From CBDDKS01 sp965230335 (GTDB lineage: Bacteria > Pseudomonadota > Gammaproteobacteria > Enterobacterales > Kangiellaceae), in contig CBDDKS010000001.1 in the NCBI GenBank assembly GCA_965230335.1, positions 1-64,000 on the forward strand: DNA of 64,000 nt. Direction: 5' to 3'. Every line of letters starts with the position of its first letter. Position 1 is the stretch's first letter. Shown here piece after piece: positions 19,043-29,885 of the stretch. The notes under the pieces were generated by a model. That model was not told the DNA's origin and made no database searches. It saw nothing but the letters and a program-made list of their open reading frames with translations. The position numbers and the translations under genes were made by a program.

Positions 19043-19933
19043 TTATTCTTTCATAATATAAGCCAACACATAGTATGGAGGGGTAATATTAATAGAAGTT
19101 CCTGATCCTGTGCTTGTCGTATTTCCATTATAAGGATCTATATCAATTCCGGTAAAACCTCTTTCTGATTGTTCATCGGTATCGTAATTATTCCCATCTT
19201 CCGATGTTATACTTCCATCACCCCCATTTCTGGCCGAACCAATATTATGTATGTGCCCAAGATCCGTAAGAACATGATTATGAGTCATATTATGTGAATG
19301 TGCTGGTAATTGATTGCTTGTTAATCTGATATTGGTATTCCCTCCGGTATTCCCATTGGTACTTCCCCCTTCACTTAAATCACCTGGGTTATTATAAAAA
19401 ACCGGAGCACCCGGAAGCGCCCCAATTATAAAACGCCCCCTCAAATTGGGGGTGCCGTTGGTTCCGTCACATATTTTCCAGCCTGTAGGTGGGGTGGTTC
19501 CACTCCACATAACAATTACTCCGGACGGCACTAAGGCATTATGACTAAAACCAGGTACTACCAGCTGATCGGTGCTTACAGCTGAGGATTGCAAGGTATC
19601 GCTCACCGTTACATTACCAGGCACATAAGCCACATTATCGCCATTTACCTTCCTGAAAGGATTTACCATCACCCAGTTGTTTTCGCTTTCGTCGTAATGG
19701 TAAAATTTTTCTTCCCCCTTTAAATACACCAGCATACCATCGGCTCCCGCTGTATCAATAATCACCTCACCCAGGCTATTCACCTTCGGAATCAATAGAC
19801 CTTTGGACTCGTTGACCGAGCCCGACAAATCGAGTACCGATGCCGGATGTGGATTATTATTATCGATACCCACCTGGGCAAAAAATGTAAGTGGCGTAAA
19901 AAGAAGTAAGATGAGTAAGTGACTATTTTTCAT
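19043..19933 (-). CDS. Exported phage tail-collar domain protein
   Basis: A 296-residue protein with a signal peptide (MKNSHLLILLLFTPLTFFA). The N-terminal segment VGIDNNNPHPASVLDLS is typical of secreted Bacteroidota proteins that carry tail-fibre-like ends. Residues ~140-200 hold the phage collar signature GVIVMWSGTTPPTGWKICDG followed by TPNLRGRFIIG. The C-terminus is Gly/Asn/Thr rich with HSHNMTHNH, a metal-binding-like His cluster as in phage receptor-binding tips. It lies between the FN3 and PKD genes of the operon. A role in surface binding is likely; the partner is unknown. Confidence 0.85.
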   Translation of the reverse strand: MKNSHLLILLLFTPLTFFAQVGIDNNNPHPASVLDLSGSVNESKGLLIPKVNSLGEVIIDTAGADGMLVYLKGEEKFYHYDESENNWVMVNPFRKVNGDNVAYVPGNVTVSDTLQSSAVSTDQLVVPGFSHNALVPSGVIVMWSGTTPPTGWKICDGTNGTPNLRGRFIIGALPGAPVFYNNPGDLSEGGSTNGNTGGNTNIRLTSNQLPAHSHNMTHNHVLTDLGHIHNIGSARNGGDGSITSEDGNNYDTDEQSERGFTGIDIDPYNGNTTSTGSGTSINITPPYYVLAYIMKE

Positions 19934-19949
19934 TGCTGTTATGTTTATG

Positions 19950-21875
19950 CTATTTAATATTGGAATAATATACCTTACCCTGCTGACCCAGCGCTTGTAT
20001 CCGGTATTTTGTTCCTTTCACTTTATTGACTTTATATTGTTGTTTTTTAATCATTGTTGTTTTAGGTAACCAATTGCCGTTATGATCCATATCGGCATAG
20101 ACCACATAAGCACGTATGGCCTCATGCGCACCTTTCCATTTCCAGCTTAACAAACTTTGTTTTCGTTTATTTTTCACTGCCAACATCAATTGACCTTCGC
20201 CCGACAGTGCTGTTTGAAGCTTTAAACGTACCTGTTTTGAAAACCCTGATTCATTACCACTTGCATCCTTTGCCCTGAGGCGATAGCTTACCAGACTGCC
20301 CGCTTTGATGTTTTCATCATTATAGCTTGACTGATGGCCCAGGTAAGCGAGCAATTCCCACTTCTCATCATTTACTTTTCGGTACAAGATGTAACTTTTT
20401 AAATCCGGTTCGGCATTTTCAACCCACTCCAGCCTGACTACACCCGATTCTTGTTTAACTTTTTTAAATACCGGGGGAACGGGTGCAACCAGGTCTCTTA
20501 AGACGATACTTACCGCGGGAGGCCTTTTACTACGGTTCAACGCACTGTCTACCGCCACCACCGTGTAGTAAAATTTACTTTTAGCTCGTTTGGACAGTTG
20601 TTCTGTATATTGAGCGTCCTTAAATGGTTCGGCATTTAACAGCATGAAATTGTTACTATCTGTTGTACTTCTAAAAACCTGGTAACCCAGCAAATCTTCG
20701 CTTTGTACTTCTTTCCAGGTTAATTTTACCTGGTTGGAATCAAGTGTTGCCTCCAATGCCCCTGGAGTTTCTGGTGGACGCATATCTTCTACATTGGCCA
20801 AAGCTAAGTCGGAAGGGTTTTCGTCACCGGACTCACTGATAGCTGTAATATAATAATAGTGGTCTCCCGGGAGTTGATTTTTCAGCACTAAGTGGCCATC
20901 AGTAGCAGGAATCAAATCCTTTATCAATTTAAAAGGAGCCTTATACCTATTTTTCTCATATAAACGATACGCGGTTATATTGGCTTGCAACGGTGTCCAC
21001 GACAGGTAAACAGTTTCGGTGATCACAGAATCCACCTGAAAACCATGAACCGGCGGCGGAACAATTTTTGGCAGGTGATTTACCTCAAATGTGGAAACCT
21101 GGCCTGATTGCTCCCCAAAAAAACCTAAACTCACCAATTTATAGTGATAGTTCCCTTTCTTATCTGGCAGCACATCTTCAAATTGTAACGGTATTTTTTG
21201 ATAAGCATTGCTATCCCGTTTTTCAGCTACCATGATGGGCATGTCATTTAGTTTGGTGTACATGGATTCATCTCTATGTTTGCGGTAAACGTCTACCCCA
21301 TAATAGCGATTCGTTTCAAATGTCCATTTAATGCCTACCCGCTTGCCGCGTTTTACAGTCTCCACGTTTTGTGGCGGCAATAAGACACTTACAAGGGAAG
21401 GATCAAACCACTCACTAATAGCTATTGGTTTATTGGTTGACACTACGCGATAGCGAACTTGCTGCCCCCTGGTTTCATCTTCAGCATAGATGCCTAAATA
21501 TTGTGCAAAATCCTTGCTTTGAAAGGATTTGATAATAAAATTAAGGTGCATGAGTCCATTTACCCTTCCTGTTCCTTCTTCCAGCATTTCAACCATTTCT
21601 TTCATGATGGTATCTTTTTGCAACACCGCATCAGGAATGCTATACTGTCCTTTTTTGATGGGTTGAGGGCTAATACGCTCCCAATCCCCTCCTTTTAGCT
21701 GGCGTTGTAGTAATACGCCATCTTTGTGCATGAGCTGTTGATGATACCATTTCAGGGCCACCTTACCAGGTTCGATAATCTGGTAAACAACCTTAGACAG
21801 TTGCCCATTGGCCCGCGTTGTTATGAACAAGCCCATCAGTAATATCAAGCAATATCCTTTATGCCTGTGTCGCAT
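19950..21875 (-). CDS. Exported multi-FN3 protein
   Basis: A 641-residue protein with a signal peptide (MRHRHKGYCLILLMGLFITTRANG). From about residue 175 it is a series of fibronectin type III-like domains, recognised by repeated VxLxW...YxVYR patterns (for example VKLTWKEV...LLGYQVFRS and VRLEWVEN...LKSYILYRK). There is no T9SS sorting domain at the C-terminus, so it may remain periplasmic or be held by neighbours. Its ATG overlaps the stop of the upstream giant gene by one base (TAATG), indicating translational coupling and probably stoichiometric production with it. Confidence 0.83.
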   Translation of the reverse strand: MRHRHKGYCLILLMGLFITTRANGQLSKVVYQIIEPGKVALKWYHQQLMHKDGVLLQRQLKGGDWERISPQPIKKGQYSIPDAVLQKDTIMKEMVEMLEEGTGRVNGLMHLNFIIKSFQSKDFAQYLGIYAEDETRGQQVRYRVVSTNKPIAISEWFDPSLVSVLLPPQNVETVKRGKRVGIKWTFETNRYYGVDVYRKHRDESMYTKLNDMPIMVAEKRDSNAYQKIPLQFEDVLPDKKGNYHYKLVSLGFFGEQSGQVSTFEVNHLPKIVPPPVHGFQVDSVITETVYLSWTPLQANITAYRLYEKNRYKAPFKLIKDLIPATDGHLVLKNQLPGDHYYYITAISESGDENPSDLALANVEDMRPPETPGALEATLDSNQVKLTWKEVQSEDLLGYQVFRSTTDSNNFMLLNAEPFKDAQYTEQLSKRAKSKFYYTVVAVDSALNRSKRPPAVSIVLRDLVAPVPPVFKKVKQESGVVRLEWVENAEPDLKSYILYRKVNDEKWELLAYLGHQSSYNDENIKAGSLVSYRLRAKDASGNESGFSKQVRLKLQTALSGEGQLMLAVKNKRKQSLLSWKWKGAHEAIRAYVVYADMDHNGNWLPKTTMIKKQQYKVNKVKGTKYRIQALGQQGKVYYSNIK

Positions 21876-24800
21876 TATGATTTTAAATCTTTATCAACGT
21901 TCATATTCACATCAAATTTCAGGCCAAGAATGCTGATTTTACCGGCTAATTGCCCCCTCACATAGGCCTGTTCGGTGGTGTTTTTGTAATGAGCCAACCC
22001 GGAAAAACGGGCCGAAGCCAAATCCCAGGTGCCCGATTTGTCCTTTTTCTTCCATTCACAACCGATACCTGCAAATACTTCCAGTTCCAACAAAGCCTCT
22101 TCCAGGGCTATTTTAGGTTGAAATTGTAAGCGCGCCAATGTTTCCAGGTAAAATTCAAACCCCAGGTAAGGCCTTACCTGGTGCTTTAACACTTCAAACC
22201 AGGGGCTGCGTGCATACAAATCGACATGCATCATAAGGCCTACATCCAAACGCTGTGGGTTGATTTGAAAGAAAGAGGCCATTTTTATCAAATCCAGGCA
22301 GAGCACTTTCATGGAAATGGGTTGTGATGCTTTGCCCATATACACCGACCAGCTGCCGTCTCCAATATCGAGCCCCAGCTCGCCACTCGCACAAAACAGC
22401 GGCGCTGTATTAGTTTGTACGGTGAACTTGCCAATAAGATGATTGTCTTTACTGCTAAAAGTCACCTGCCCAAAGCCATTGGCAATCGTCGCTTTGAATG
22501 AGGGACGATCGCTGTCGGTTTTTTGAAAGCCAACTGCTGCATCACCTCTTATACTCAAGTTAAAGTAATCTTCTAGTATGCTCAGTTCGGAGGTAACCTT
22601 CATGCGCAACACTTTACCCATCGAGCCCTGATCTACAATATACATATCCAGTCCGGCACCGAAACGCGTATTGGGATCGGGCAAGTAGCTCCGGTTTTCC
22701 AAATCAAAGGACATACGGCTAAATACTTTACCTCCAATGCCATCCATTACCAACAGCCCCGGAATAAGTGGCAGATTAAGTCCCGATGCTACGGCAAACT
22801 CTATGTACCAGAAATTAAAGGTATTATGATCGACCACCATACCTTCATCTTTTCCAATACCGACAATAGCATCTTTGCGCTTGCCATTTACATAAATCGC
22901 TTTGGCGGTAAATTCACGTGGCTTTTTCACTTTTGCAGCTACCATAGCTTTAAAACAGTCGCCCCAGACCGGATCGTCTTTGATAAAATCGAGCAAAGCC
23001 TCAAATTCGGCTGCCTTGGTCTTTACTCGAATATAGGAAGGGTCGAAGGCTACAATTTTATCAACTTCACCATGCCGTATTTTCTCACCCAGGTTCGAAA
23101 AATCGAGTGCTACATTATGGGTAAGACTGCCAATAACCGCACCCACATTTTCATTTCCCGATAGTTGTGTCACCAAATTTGCCACTACCTGTTCGGTTCC
23201 CAATTCCAGGGACTTTTGAAGCATTTTTTGACTTACTATCTCTGCAATATTCCGAAACCGTATATTGGTAAAGGCTTGCGTGGCAATGTTCTCAATAGTT
23301 TGAAGTATATGCTCACCTTCAATGGTGGTGATTTCATGAACCATATCCTCGCCTATAGACTCCAGCAAGGCCCCTGTACCTGCTAAAACCTCGCCGCCAT
23401 TTACCGCTTCAAAATCCCGGTCAATAAGTGCAGCACCCATTTGCTTCAGTTCTTCTTCCATGAAACCGGTAAACTGCAACACTATATTTTCCTTGATGAA
23501 TCCGGTGACTTTAAAAGTGACATTATCGTGAACAGCTTTTTTTACCGAACGCTCAAATTCTATACGCGTGGCTAACTTGACTGTGTCGAGCACTGCTTTC
23601 ATTTTGGACTGTAGTTTTTCGCGTTTGTCTGACTGAACCAGATTGAGGGCCAGCTCACCAATTTCATCTATGACCTGGTCTATCAATTTACCAGAGGCAT
23701 CCGTCACAGGATCAAGCAGCTTATCCACAAAACGCACAATGTGCCCGTTTACCTTATCGGTCTGTGTCTTGATAGGAGCCGTTGCTTTTAATACTAAATG
23801 GTCTACACGGTTTTTAAGCAAGCGATTGATAGAAAAGCCACCGGATCGTAATTCCTCATAGATTTCATAGACCTCAGCGCTTTCCATTTGCTGTAAACGT
23901 ACCTTTAAGTCCATCAAGCCGGCCTTTTGTTCTTCTTTGGCAAAAAGACTGACTACATCGATTAATTGGTAGACTTGTGCCAGGCTAATACTGGACGTAT
24001 CTCCTCTGGTTATACTATCGATGGGTAAAGGGTCTGATCTGACAATCACCGGACCTTCTTCACCAAGGGCATAGCGTGTATTAATAGGTTTAAACTCATC
24101 TTCCAGGTGTCCAAATAATTCATCCATTTCACCCACTACATCGCCCATTGCAAATTCAATGGGCTCACCACTTTCATCTTGAAAAATGGATGCATCACTT
24201 TCAAAAAGGGCGTAATCTGTCGTGGCCATCGTGGCTGAAAAGGTATAATTTTCAGGTATCAGCGGACTTTTATAAATGCTATAAGAATTGATTTGAGGCG
24301 CGCCATTGGCTCCAGCTGCGTCTTCACCCATTTGTATGTCGGCGGTGAATCCTATGGCGTACAGGTTTTTCTGTCTGCCTATGCCTATATCTGTGGCCAC
24401 CAATTCATAACTCGAAGCCATACCTCTTATTCGTTGCTGCAGCGCCACAGAGGCGTTTGGCGCGCCGAAACCAACATTATAATTACCCCAGACACAGAAA
24501 CCATCAACATATTCAAATGCCAACTGAAAATAATCCCAGACCAGTGACACATCCATTTTGATATGATTGTCATTTTCAAATACGGCCCTTAATACTTTCA
24601 TTTTCACCTCCTGATCGCCTTTACCCTTATTGAATGTAACCTCAATTCCATTCAGTGATTCGGTCATATAACCGCTCAAAAAGCCATCTTCTGACAAGGG
24701 AACTGCAAAAGTGTAATAATCAGTATCGGATAAAAATGGAATCTGAATTGCTCCTTCCATAATTGCTTCTGTGAGTTTATTTTGTTCGAAATCGAATTGC

Positions 24801-27019
24801 AAACTGCTTAAATAAGCCGGAAAAGTTTTAAAACGTCCGCCTGCCTGGTTGGTCATATGCAGGCGATTAGTCATGGACAGCCCGCGATAATCAATATAAG
24901 CAATGGCTGTATCGCCGGCTGTAAATGAAACATCAAAAGGCACTGGTACATGGAAGGATTGATTTTGTTCTAAAAACGCACCAAAGCCCATTAGGTATTC
25001 ATCCAGGAATACGCCTTTCCAAAATAATGATCGACCTGTTGGCGACCGCTTATCGGTTAAATCGATCGTATATTTCCTGGGGCGTACATATAAGTTTGTT
25101 CCTGCTAAGGGATATAATTCGGCATCGGTATTGGAACCTGATTCATGCATATAAAAAAGTTGTTCCTGGTTGTAAAAATGATAGGTTGCCCGTTGCCCTT
25201 TTGCCCTGCCCTGAACAAAGGTTGGAGCAAGCAATGCCCCGTCGAGATGAGCTTCATAGTCACCATTGTTGACCTGAAAATAGCCATCGTCTCGTAATAC
25301 AAGATCAAATTGATAGGGGGCACTTAATTCAAATTTGGTAGCTTCTACCGGATATGTACCAGCGGGCAGGAACTCCTGGTATTGTGTCCATACAAAATCA
25401 CTATAAACATGAGGAAGGCTATCAAGGTTTTCAACTGCAAAAGGTAATGGCCACTGTACCTGCCCCCAAAGGTCCAGGTTGGTCTCATTACTTAACCGGA
25501 ACCGGGTGGCATGTAAAATTGCGCTTCCATTTTGAGAAAAATCAGGCGATAAAGTAATTTCAAATGGTTTATTTAATGAGGCATTTATTTCTCCGGAAAT
25601 AAGGTAATCACTTCCTGCACCAGATTTAATGTGCAAATGCTCAAAAGGAAAAATGGCCACCAGGGTGTCTCCTCCTATTTTGTGCAATGTAAAACGCCCC
25701 ACACCACTTAAATCATTTAAATTATTATTTTGTACTGATTGCACCTCAACAAGATGGTTTTGCACATAAAACGACTCAACGATTGGAGGGCCATTAAATA
25801 CGCCAATTGAAGATTGAGCTATTTGTTGGTTTTCGCTATAGGCGCTCACCCTCCAGGCATACATTTTACCCTTCTCAAATGCTTTATCACGTTTTTTTAA
25901 TTCGTAATCCCAGGCATCTATCACCATAATTTCAGGTGTAGAGGTTTCAAACCATTTTGCATTAAAATTTATGGCCTGTTCCGGGATTTGACCTGGTAAC
26001 AATTCTACAATTTCCAGATCAAAATGGCATTTCTGCCCTTCCAGAAGATTATTTGGCGGTGACCATTTAAAGTACTGCTTTTGTGTTTTGGTAAAACCAC
26101 TCTGATGTGCGGGTGCTAATAAGGTGATTTCACCACCTTGCGCATAACCATAATTAAACCAACAAACCTGGCTAAAACCACTATTCTTAAATATACTACG
26201 CCCCCCTATATCTCGGGCTTGTACCAGGTAGGCATATTGTTTGCCTTCTTCCAGAGCCACTTCGTTAAAACCATATTGATAAGAAGTTTCGAACTGCCAA
26301 TCACTTCTAAAAACCTCCAAAACCTGTCCGTTTGAAATGGCGCTCACAGGATCTCGATGAAAACCCATAATTTCGAAAAGGGTCAACTGGTATTCTGTTC
26401 CTAAAGAACCTGGGCTATTGATACCTGCCTGTTGCCATATAAAATTTATAGGAGTGGCCAAATCAGCTTTTATTAGTTCACCACATTGAGGTGCATTAAC
26501 AAAAGGAGCATCGTTCAGATTAATCCAGACTTGAGCACAAGATGTTTCAGACAATTTTTCTCCTGTCAATTCATCATACACTTCAAAGCAAAAGTCATAC
26601 ACACCTTCCGGCAAGCGTAAGTCACTTTCTAATTCCGCTAATTGAATTCCTGAAACCTTGATATTGCTTAAATTCAGATAAGGATCTAATTTATCTCCAC
26701 TTAATGTTTGCACCGCTCCTGCCATTAAAGTAAGGCCATTGTTGCGCGCTGCTTCATCACTTGTTCTCATATGAATATTGCCACCACTTATAGACAGGTA
26801 AAGTAGCACATTACGACTACCTTGATTAAAGTCGAGGTATTTCAAGGTAATTTGCCACGGACTGGCAGACATGCCGTAATAATCAGAAAGGTATACCGGA
26901 GCTGGGGAAAACACGTTACTATTGGTTTGCACAGGAAAAATTTGTGCCTGTACCCCGGTCTGAAATAAGAATAGAACAAACCCAATAATGAGAGTTTTAA
27001 GCCCTTTAATTTGTTTCAT
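21875..27019 (-). CDS. Giant TANFOR-like exported surface protein
   Basis: A ~1714-residue protein. I start it at ATG 27019, which begins two bases after the upstream stop; ATGs at 27028 and 27037 would overlap the barrel gene. A signal peptide (MKQIKGLKTLIIGFVLFLFQ) is followed by beta-sandwich domains with the layout of TANFOR-domain proteins (ISGGNIHMRTSDEA, then LPEGVYDFCFEVYD, then FIWQQAG and YQYGFNEVALEEGKQYAYLV). The middle (~residues 1000-1340) is strongly helical and coiled-coil-like, and the C-terminus is beta-rich. It is the largest protein of the operon, between the outer-membrane barrel and the FN3 protein. Assignment to TANFOR is from memory of the pattern. Confidence 0.7.
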   Translation of the reverse strand: MKQIKGLKTLIIGFVLFLFQTGVQAQIFPVQTNSNVFSPAPVYLSDYYGMSASPWQITLKYLDFNQGSRNVLLYLSISGGNIHMRTSDEAARNNGLTLMAGAVQTLSGDKLDPYLNLSNIKVSGIQLAELESDLRLPEGVYDFCFEVYDELTGEKLSETSCAQVWINLNDAPFVNAPQCGELIKADLATPINFIWQQAGINSPGSLGTEYQLTLFEIMGFHRDPVSAISNGQVLEVFRSDWQFETSYQYGFNEVALEEGKQYAYLVQARDIGGRSIFKNSGFSQVCWFNYGYAQGGEITLLAPAHQSGFTKTQKQYFKWSPPNNLLEGQKCHFDLEIVELLPGQIPEQAINFNAKWFETSTPEIMVIDAWDYELKKRDKAFEKGKMYAWRVSAYSENQQIAQSSIGVFNGPPIVESFYVQNHLVEVQSVQNNNLNDLSGVGRFTLHKIGGDTLVAIFPFEHLHIKSGAGSDYLISGEINASLNKPFEITLSPDFSQNGSAILHATRFRLSNETNLDLWGQVQWPLPFAVENLDSLPHVYSDFVWTQYQEFLPAGTYPVEATKFELSAPYQFDLVLRDDGYFQVNNGDYEAHLDGALLAPTFVQGRAKGQRATYHFYNQEQLFYMHESGSNTDAELYPLAGTNLYVRPRKYTIDLTDKRSPTGRSLFWKGVFLDEYLMGFGAFLEQNQSFHVPVPFDVSFTAGDTAIAYIDYRGLSMTNRLHMTNQAGGRFKTFPAYLSSLQFDFEQNKLTEAIMEGAIQIPFLSDTDYYTFAVPLSEDGFLSGYMTESLNGIEVTFNKGKGDQEVKMKVLRAVFENDNHIKMDVSLVWDYFQLAFEYVDGFCVWGNYNVGFGAPNASVALQQRIRGMASSYELVATDIGIGRQKNLYAIGFTADIQMGEDAAGANGAPQINSYSIYKSPLIPENYTFSATMATTDYALFESDASIFQDESGEPIEFAMGDVVGEMDELFGHLEDEFKPINTRYALGEEGPVIVRSDPLPIDSITRGDTSSISLAQVYQLIDVVSLFAKEEQKAGLMDLKVRLQQMESAEVYEIYEELRSGGFSINRLLKNRVDHLVLKATAPIKTQTDKVNGHIVRFVDKLLDPVTDASGKLIDQVIDEIGELALNLVQSDKREKLQSKMKAVLDTVKLATRIEFERSVKKAVHDNVTFKVTGFIKENIVLQFTGFMEEELKQMGAALIDRDFEAVNGGEVLAGTGALLESIGEDMVHEITTIEGEHILQTIENIATQAFTNIRFRNIAEIVSQKMLQKSLELGTEQVVANLVTQLSGNENVGAVIGSLTHNVALDFSNLGEKIRHGEVDKIVAFDPSYIRVKTKAAEFEALLDFIKDDPVWGDCFKAMVAAKVKKPREFTAKAIYVNGKRKDAIVGIGKDEGMVVDHNTFNFWYIEFAVASGLNLPLIPGLLVMDGIGGKVFSRMSFDLENRSYLPDPNTRFGAGLDMYIVDQGSMGKVLRMKVTSELSILEDYFNLSIRGDAAVGFQKTDSDRPSFKATIANGFGQVTFSSKDNHLIGKFTVQTNTAPLFCASGELGLDIGDGSWSVYMGKASQPISMKVLCLDLIKMASFFQINPQRLDVGLMMHVDLYARSPWFEVLKHQVRPYLGFEFYLETLARLQFQPKIALEEALLELEVFAGIGCEWKKKDKSGTWDLASARFSGLAHYKNTTEQAYVRGQLAGKISILGLKFDVNMNVDKDLKS

Positions 27020-27020
27020 T

Positions 27021-28811
27021 TTATTCATTGGTAGCATGCTTCTTTATACGCTTAAAAAATTTACCCTTTGAGAAATGGTAGCGGTAAGCCAAACTGAGTT
27101 GATATTCTCCATGCGCTTTGCCTTGTACAAAATCATTGCGATGCATCCAGTTAAAATTCAGGTTAAAACTATGCGCTTTCCACAAATTGTAATTCAAGCC
27201 TATCCGCGTATTCATTAATCGGTTAAAAAGCTTTCCGCTCACATAATATTGCATCCCATTTAATGCCAGATGGGTACTAAACACCTGGTTAAACCATGAC
27301 TTTCTAATGTTCAGCGTAGGTCCTGTTCCTATACGCTCTTCTATGGGGCTTAGCGACTGAAGACCTGTCCATCTTGCACTTATATTTAATCCGATGGATT
27401 TTACGTTTCCGGAATAACTTATGGAAGTGTTTTTTAAGGATGAGTTATTTTCATTTAAATCATTGGCTTGCTGTATTGCTACATTAAGACCTATTTGTTG
27501 GTTTATATTTTTGTTATCAGCAATACGATAATTGAGTTGCCCATTGAGTTGTTCAGTGACTTGGTAATAAGTTAAAGAGTCTATTTGTTCAATGCGTACT
27601 TTAAGTGTATTAGTGGTGAAATTAGAATAGTTTATAGCTATGCTCCACTGGTCATTGATCGTGTAATTGGCACTACCACCATAAGCCAACCTACTCGTTT
27701 GAGCTAATTGATCACCCTGCAAATTGTTACGTTGAATTCCAATATTTCCCGATATGATCAGCTGTTTATTCAAAAAACGCTTTGATAAATTTATGGATGA
27801 CAATTCTAAATCGTTATTTAAGAATGGCATTCCCAGTGAATAATAATTCCCTTCCAAACGTTTATAGGCCAACTGAATAGTCATAAATTGGGGATTCCAT
27901 GACAAACTTGCATCTAATGCCCCACTGTAAACAGAAGAAGTTTTAGGTGTAAAAATCCAGTCAAAACTATTATAAATACCTAAACCTTCTTGAAGTGTGT
28001 AGTTAGCATCTAAAGTGTTAAAGGTATAGGCACTGCGCATATATTCTAAATTGAATAAAAATCGTTTGAGTACACGTTGTTGTATTACCAGACCTGTTAT
28101 CAGGTTCTCCTTAGGTGTATTTGTACCCGATATTAGTGCCACAGGAAAAGGATAGCTATCCAATTTATCACTGGCCTTGAACATGACCGCAGACCACTTC
28201 CCTCCTTCTGGTTTATAAGTGAACTTCCCTCCATATCCCCATCGGTCAAAAGAATTGATACCTTCAAGACTCAATTGAAGGGTGTCGGCATTTGCTTTAG
28301 CAAAGCGACCATAGAGTAAAGCTGCTTCTACATTTCGTTTTTTTGGTTTCCACTCACAACCGACCCCGTTAAATGCATTTCCACTTAAACTGTACCTGGA
28401 TAAGTTTATGGTTCGATACCCTAAATGAATGGTTATGCTTTTATAGTTCGGCGAAATACCAATTTGGTTAAAAGGTTGTAAGCGTTGGAATGGATAGTTG
28501 AAATTATTTCCTTGTGGGCTATAAGTAAAACTTACGGGCGCACTCACTTGATTGAAGAAACGTAATTCCAAAGAACCATGTAACGACCAATAATAAGGTG
28601 GGCGGCGTGTTGCGCTTCCATAAGCGTTGGCATGAGCTGTTTGATAGGCAATAGTACCATTTATTGTTAATGGATCTTCATAAACCTTTTGACCCAACTG
28701 CTCAATGTCCTGACCCTGTACAGTGCAATCAAAAACCATAATAATAACAAAGAATATAAAACAAAGTGCTTTCAAGTTCCCAACGCCGATATATACTTCA
28801 AATATAAACAT
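27021..28811 (-). CDS. Outer-membrane beta-barrel protein, first gene of the surface operon
   Basis: A 596-residue protein with an N-terminal hydrophobic export segment (LKALCFIFFVIIMVFDCTVQG); a TTG start just before it is possible. The body alternates short amphipathic strands with aromatic belts (YSLSGNAFNGVG, LSLAYRYHF), with Asn/Tyr-rich turns throughout, as in porin-like barrels, and it ends in strands and a basic tail. There is no plug or TonB box, so it is not a SusC-type receptor. As the lead gene of an operon whose other products are all exported, it may be the anchor or translocation pore for them (inference). Confidence 0.72.
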   Translation of the reverse strand: MFIFEVYIGVGNLKALCFIFFVIIMVFDCTVQGQDIEQLGQKVYEDPLTINGTIAYQTAHANAYGSATRRPPYYWSLHGSLELRFFNQVSAPVSFTYSPQGNNFNYPFQRLQPFNQIGISPNYKSITIHLGYRTINLSRYSLSGNAFNGVGCEWKPKKRNVEAALLYGRFAKANADTLQLSLEGINSFDRWGYGGKFTYKPEGGKWSAVMFKASDKLDSYPFPVALISGTNTPKENLITGLVIQQRVLKRFLFNLEYMRSAYTFNTLDANYTLQEGLGIYNSFDWIFTPKTSSVYSGALDASLSWNPQFMTIQLAYKRLEGNYYSLGMPFLNNDLELSSINLSKRFLNKQLIISGNIGIQRNNLQGDQLAQTSRLAYGGSANYTINDQWSIAINYSNFTTNTLKVRIEQIDSLTYYQVTEQLNGQLNYRIADNKNINQQIGLNVAIQQANDLNENNSSLKNTSISYSGNVKSIGLNISARWTGLQSLSPIEERIGTGPTLNIRKSWFNQVFSTHLALNGMQYYVSGKLFNRLMNTRIGLNYNLWKAHSFNLNFNWMHRNDFVQGKAHGEYQLSLAYRYHFSKGKFFKRIKKHATNE

Positions 28812-29885
28812 TTATGGTCGAATCGCTTTTATCAAAGTAAATTGAAATCAGCTTTTCTCTGTTTTCTGATTATGTATTCAACAATTATTACTTTCATGTT
28901 CCTCTTCAATTTTAAGTGATTATTGAAAATCTCATTTAAAAACCATTCTTCAAATATCAACTACCTGCTTAACATTATTCAGCACCCTTTGAAACGTGAA
29001 GAATACGCCACTTACTCTTCCAATACGATAAATTAAAATCTATTTTCATAAGATTTATAATTTTAAAAGACAGCCTTCTTTAAATCAAAAGGCATTCAAT
29101 GGTCTAATATCACTATTATTTCGTCTTATCCCACTCATTATGTTTGCGATCCATCCCATTAGAAATCGGAGCGCTTAATTATAGTACATCTAGTAATTTT
29201 TTCCATTTAACTTCTGCACTACTTTTTGAATGTTTTTAATAGAAGCAAAGTTTTTAATAGAGGCTTTTATTTTTACCTCACATTGAAATTAACCCTTCAA
29301 GGAGAAACTTCTAGTCCAAATAAATCCTTACCCATAGATGTACTACCGTTTTATCCTTATAATGAACTTATGCTATTTACCGATTCCCTAAAGCAGACAT
29401 AAATCCAAGTGAGAACTTTACCGAAACACAAAAAATAGTATTTGGATAGCTAAATCCAAAGCTATTTTCAGTGACGCACTAAACGCACAAATGTTACGTA
29501 TCAAATAATTCCAAAACTATAAACAAAACATTACATACTAATAAAGTTATATTATTAATTTAAATACAAAAGTTTTATGACAGCCTTTACAGGTTATGCA
29601 AAGTGCATTTATTTACATGTAATATAATCTGGAATTAAGTTCCTGAAAATTATAACTCCAAAAAATCCCCAATTTCCTAGATTTGATTCAGGTTAGCTAC
29701 GTAATCGTTTAACGCGCCATAACTAAGCGTCAATTTTACGGATTTTTTTTTGGTTTCTCAGAAAAATGAATGAATTATTTTTATAATTGCAATCCCCAAT
29801 CATGCGATTAATATTATTAGGTTGTATCGATTTGCAATCTTATATTAACATCTAAGTCTTACTTAACACCCATAAACAACGCAAT
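28812..29885. other. 1.07-kb intergenic region
   Basis: AT-rich DNA between the divergent surface operon and a small TPR gene. All frames are broken by stops; I see no gene, hairpin or repeat. A weak TTACTTTG (minus strand, 28840-28833) is near the barrel-gene start but has no -33 box. It presumably holds the promoters of both flanking units. Confidence 0.45.

Noticed and set aside
28833..28840. A promoter for the surface operon (TTACTTTG, minus strand)
   Set aside because: It has one mismatch to TAnnTTTG and no TTG at a suitable distance.
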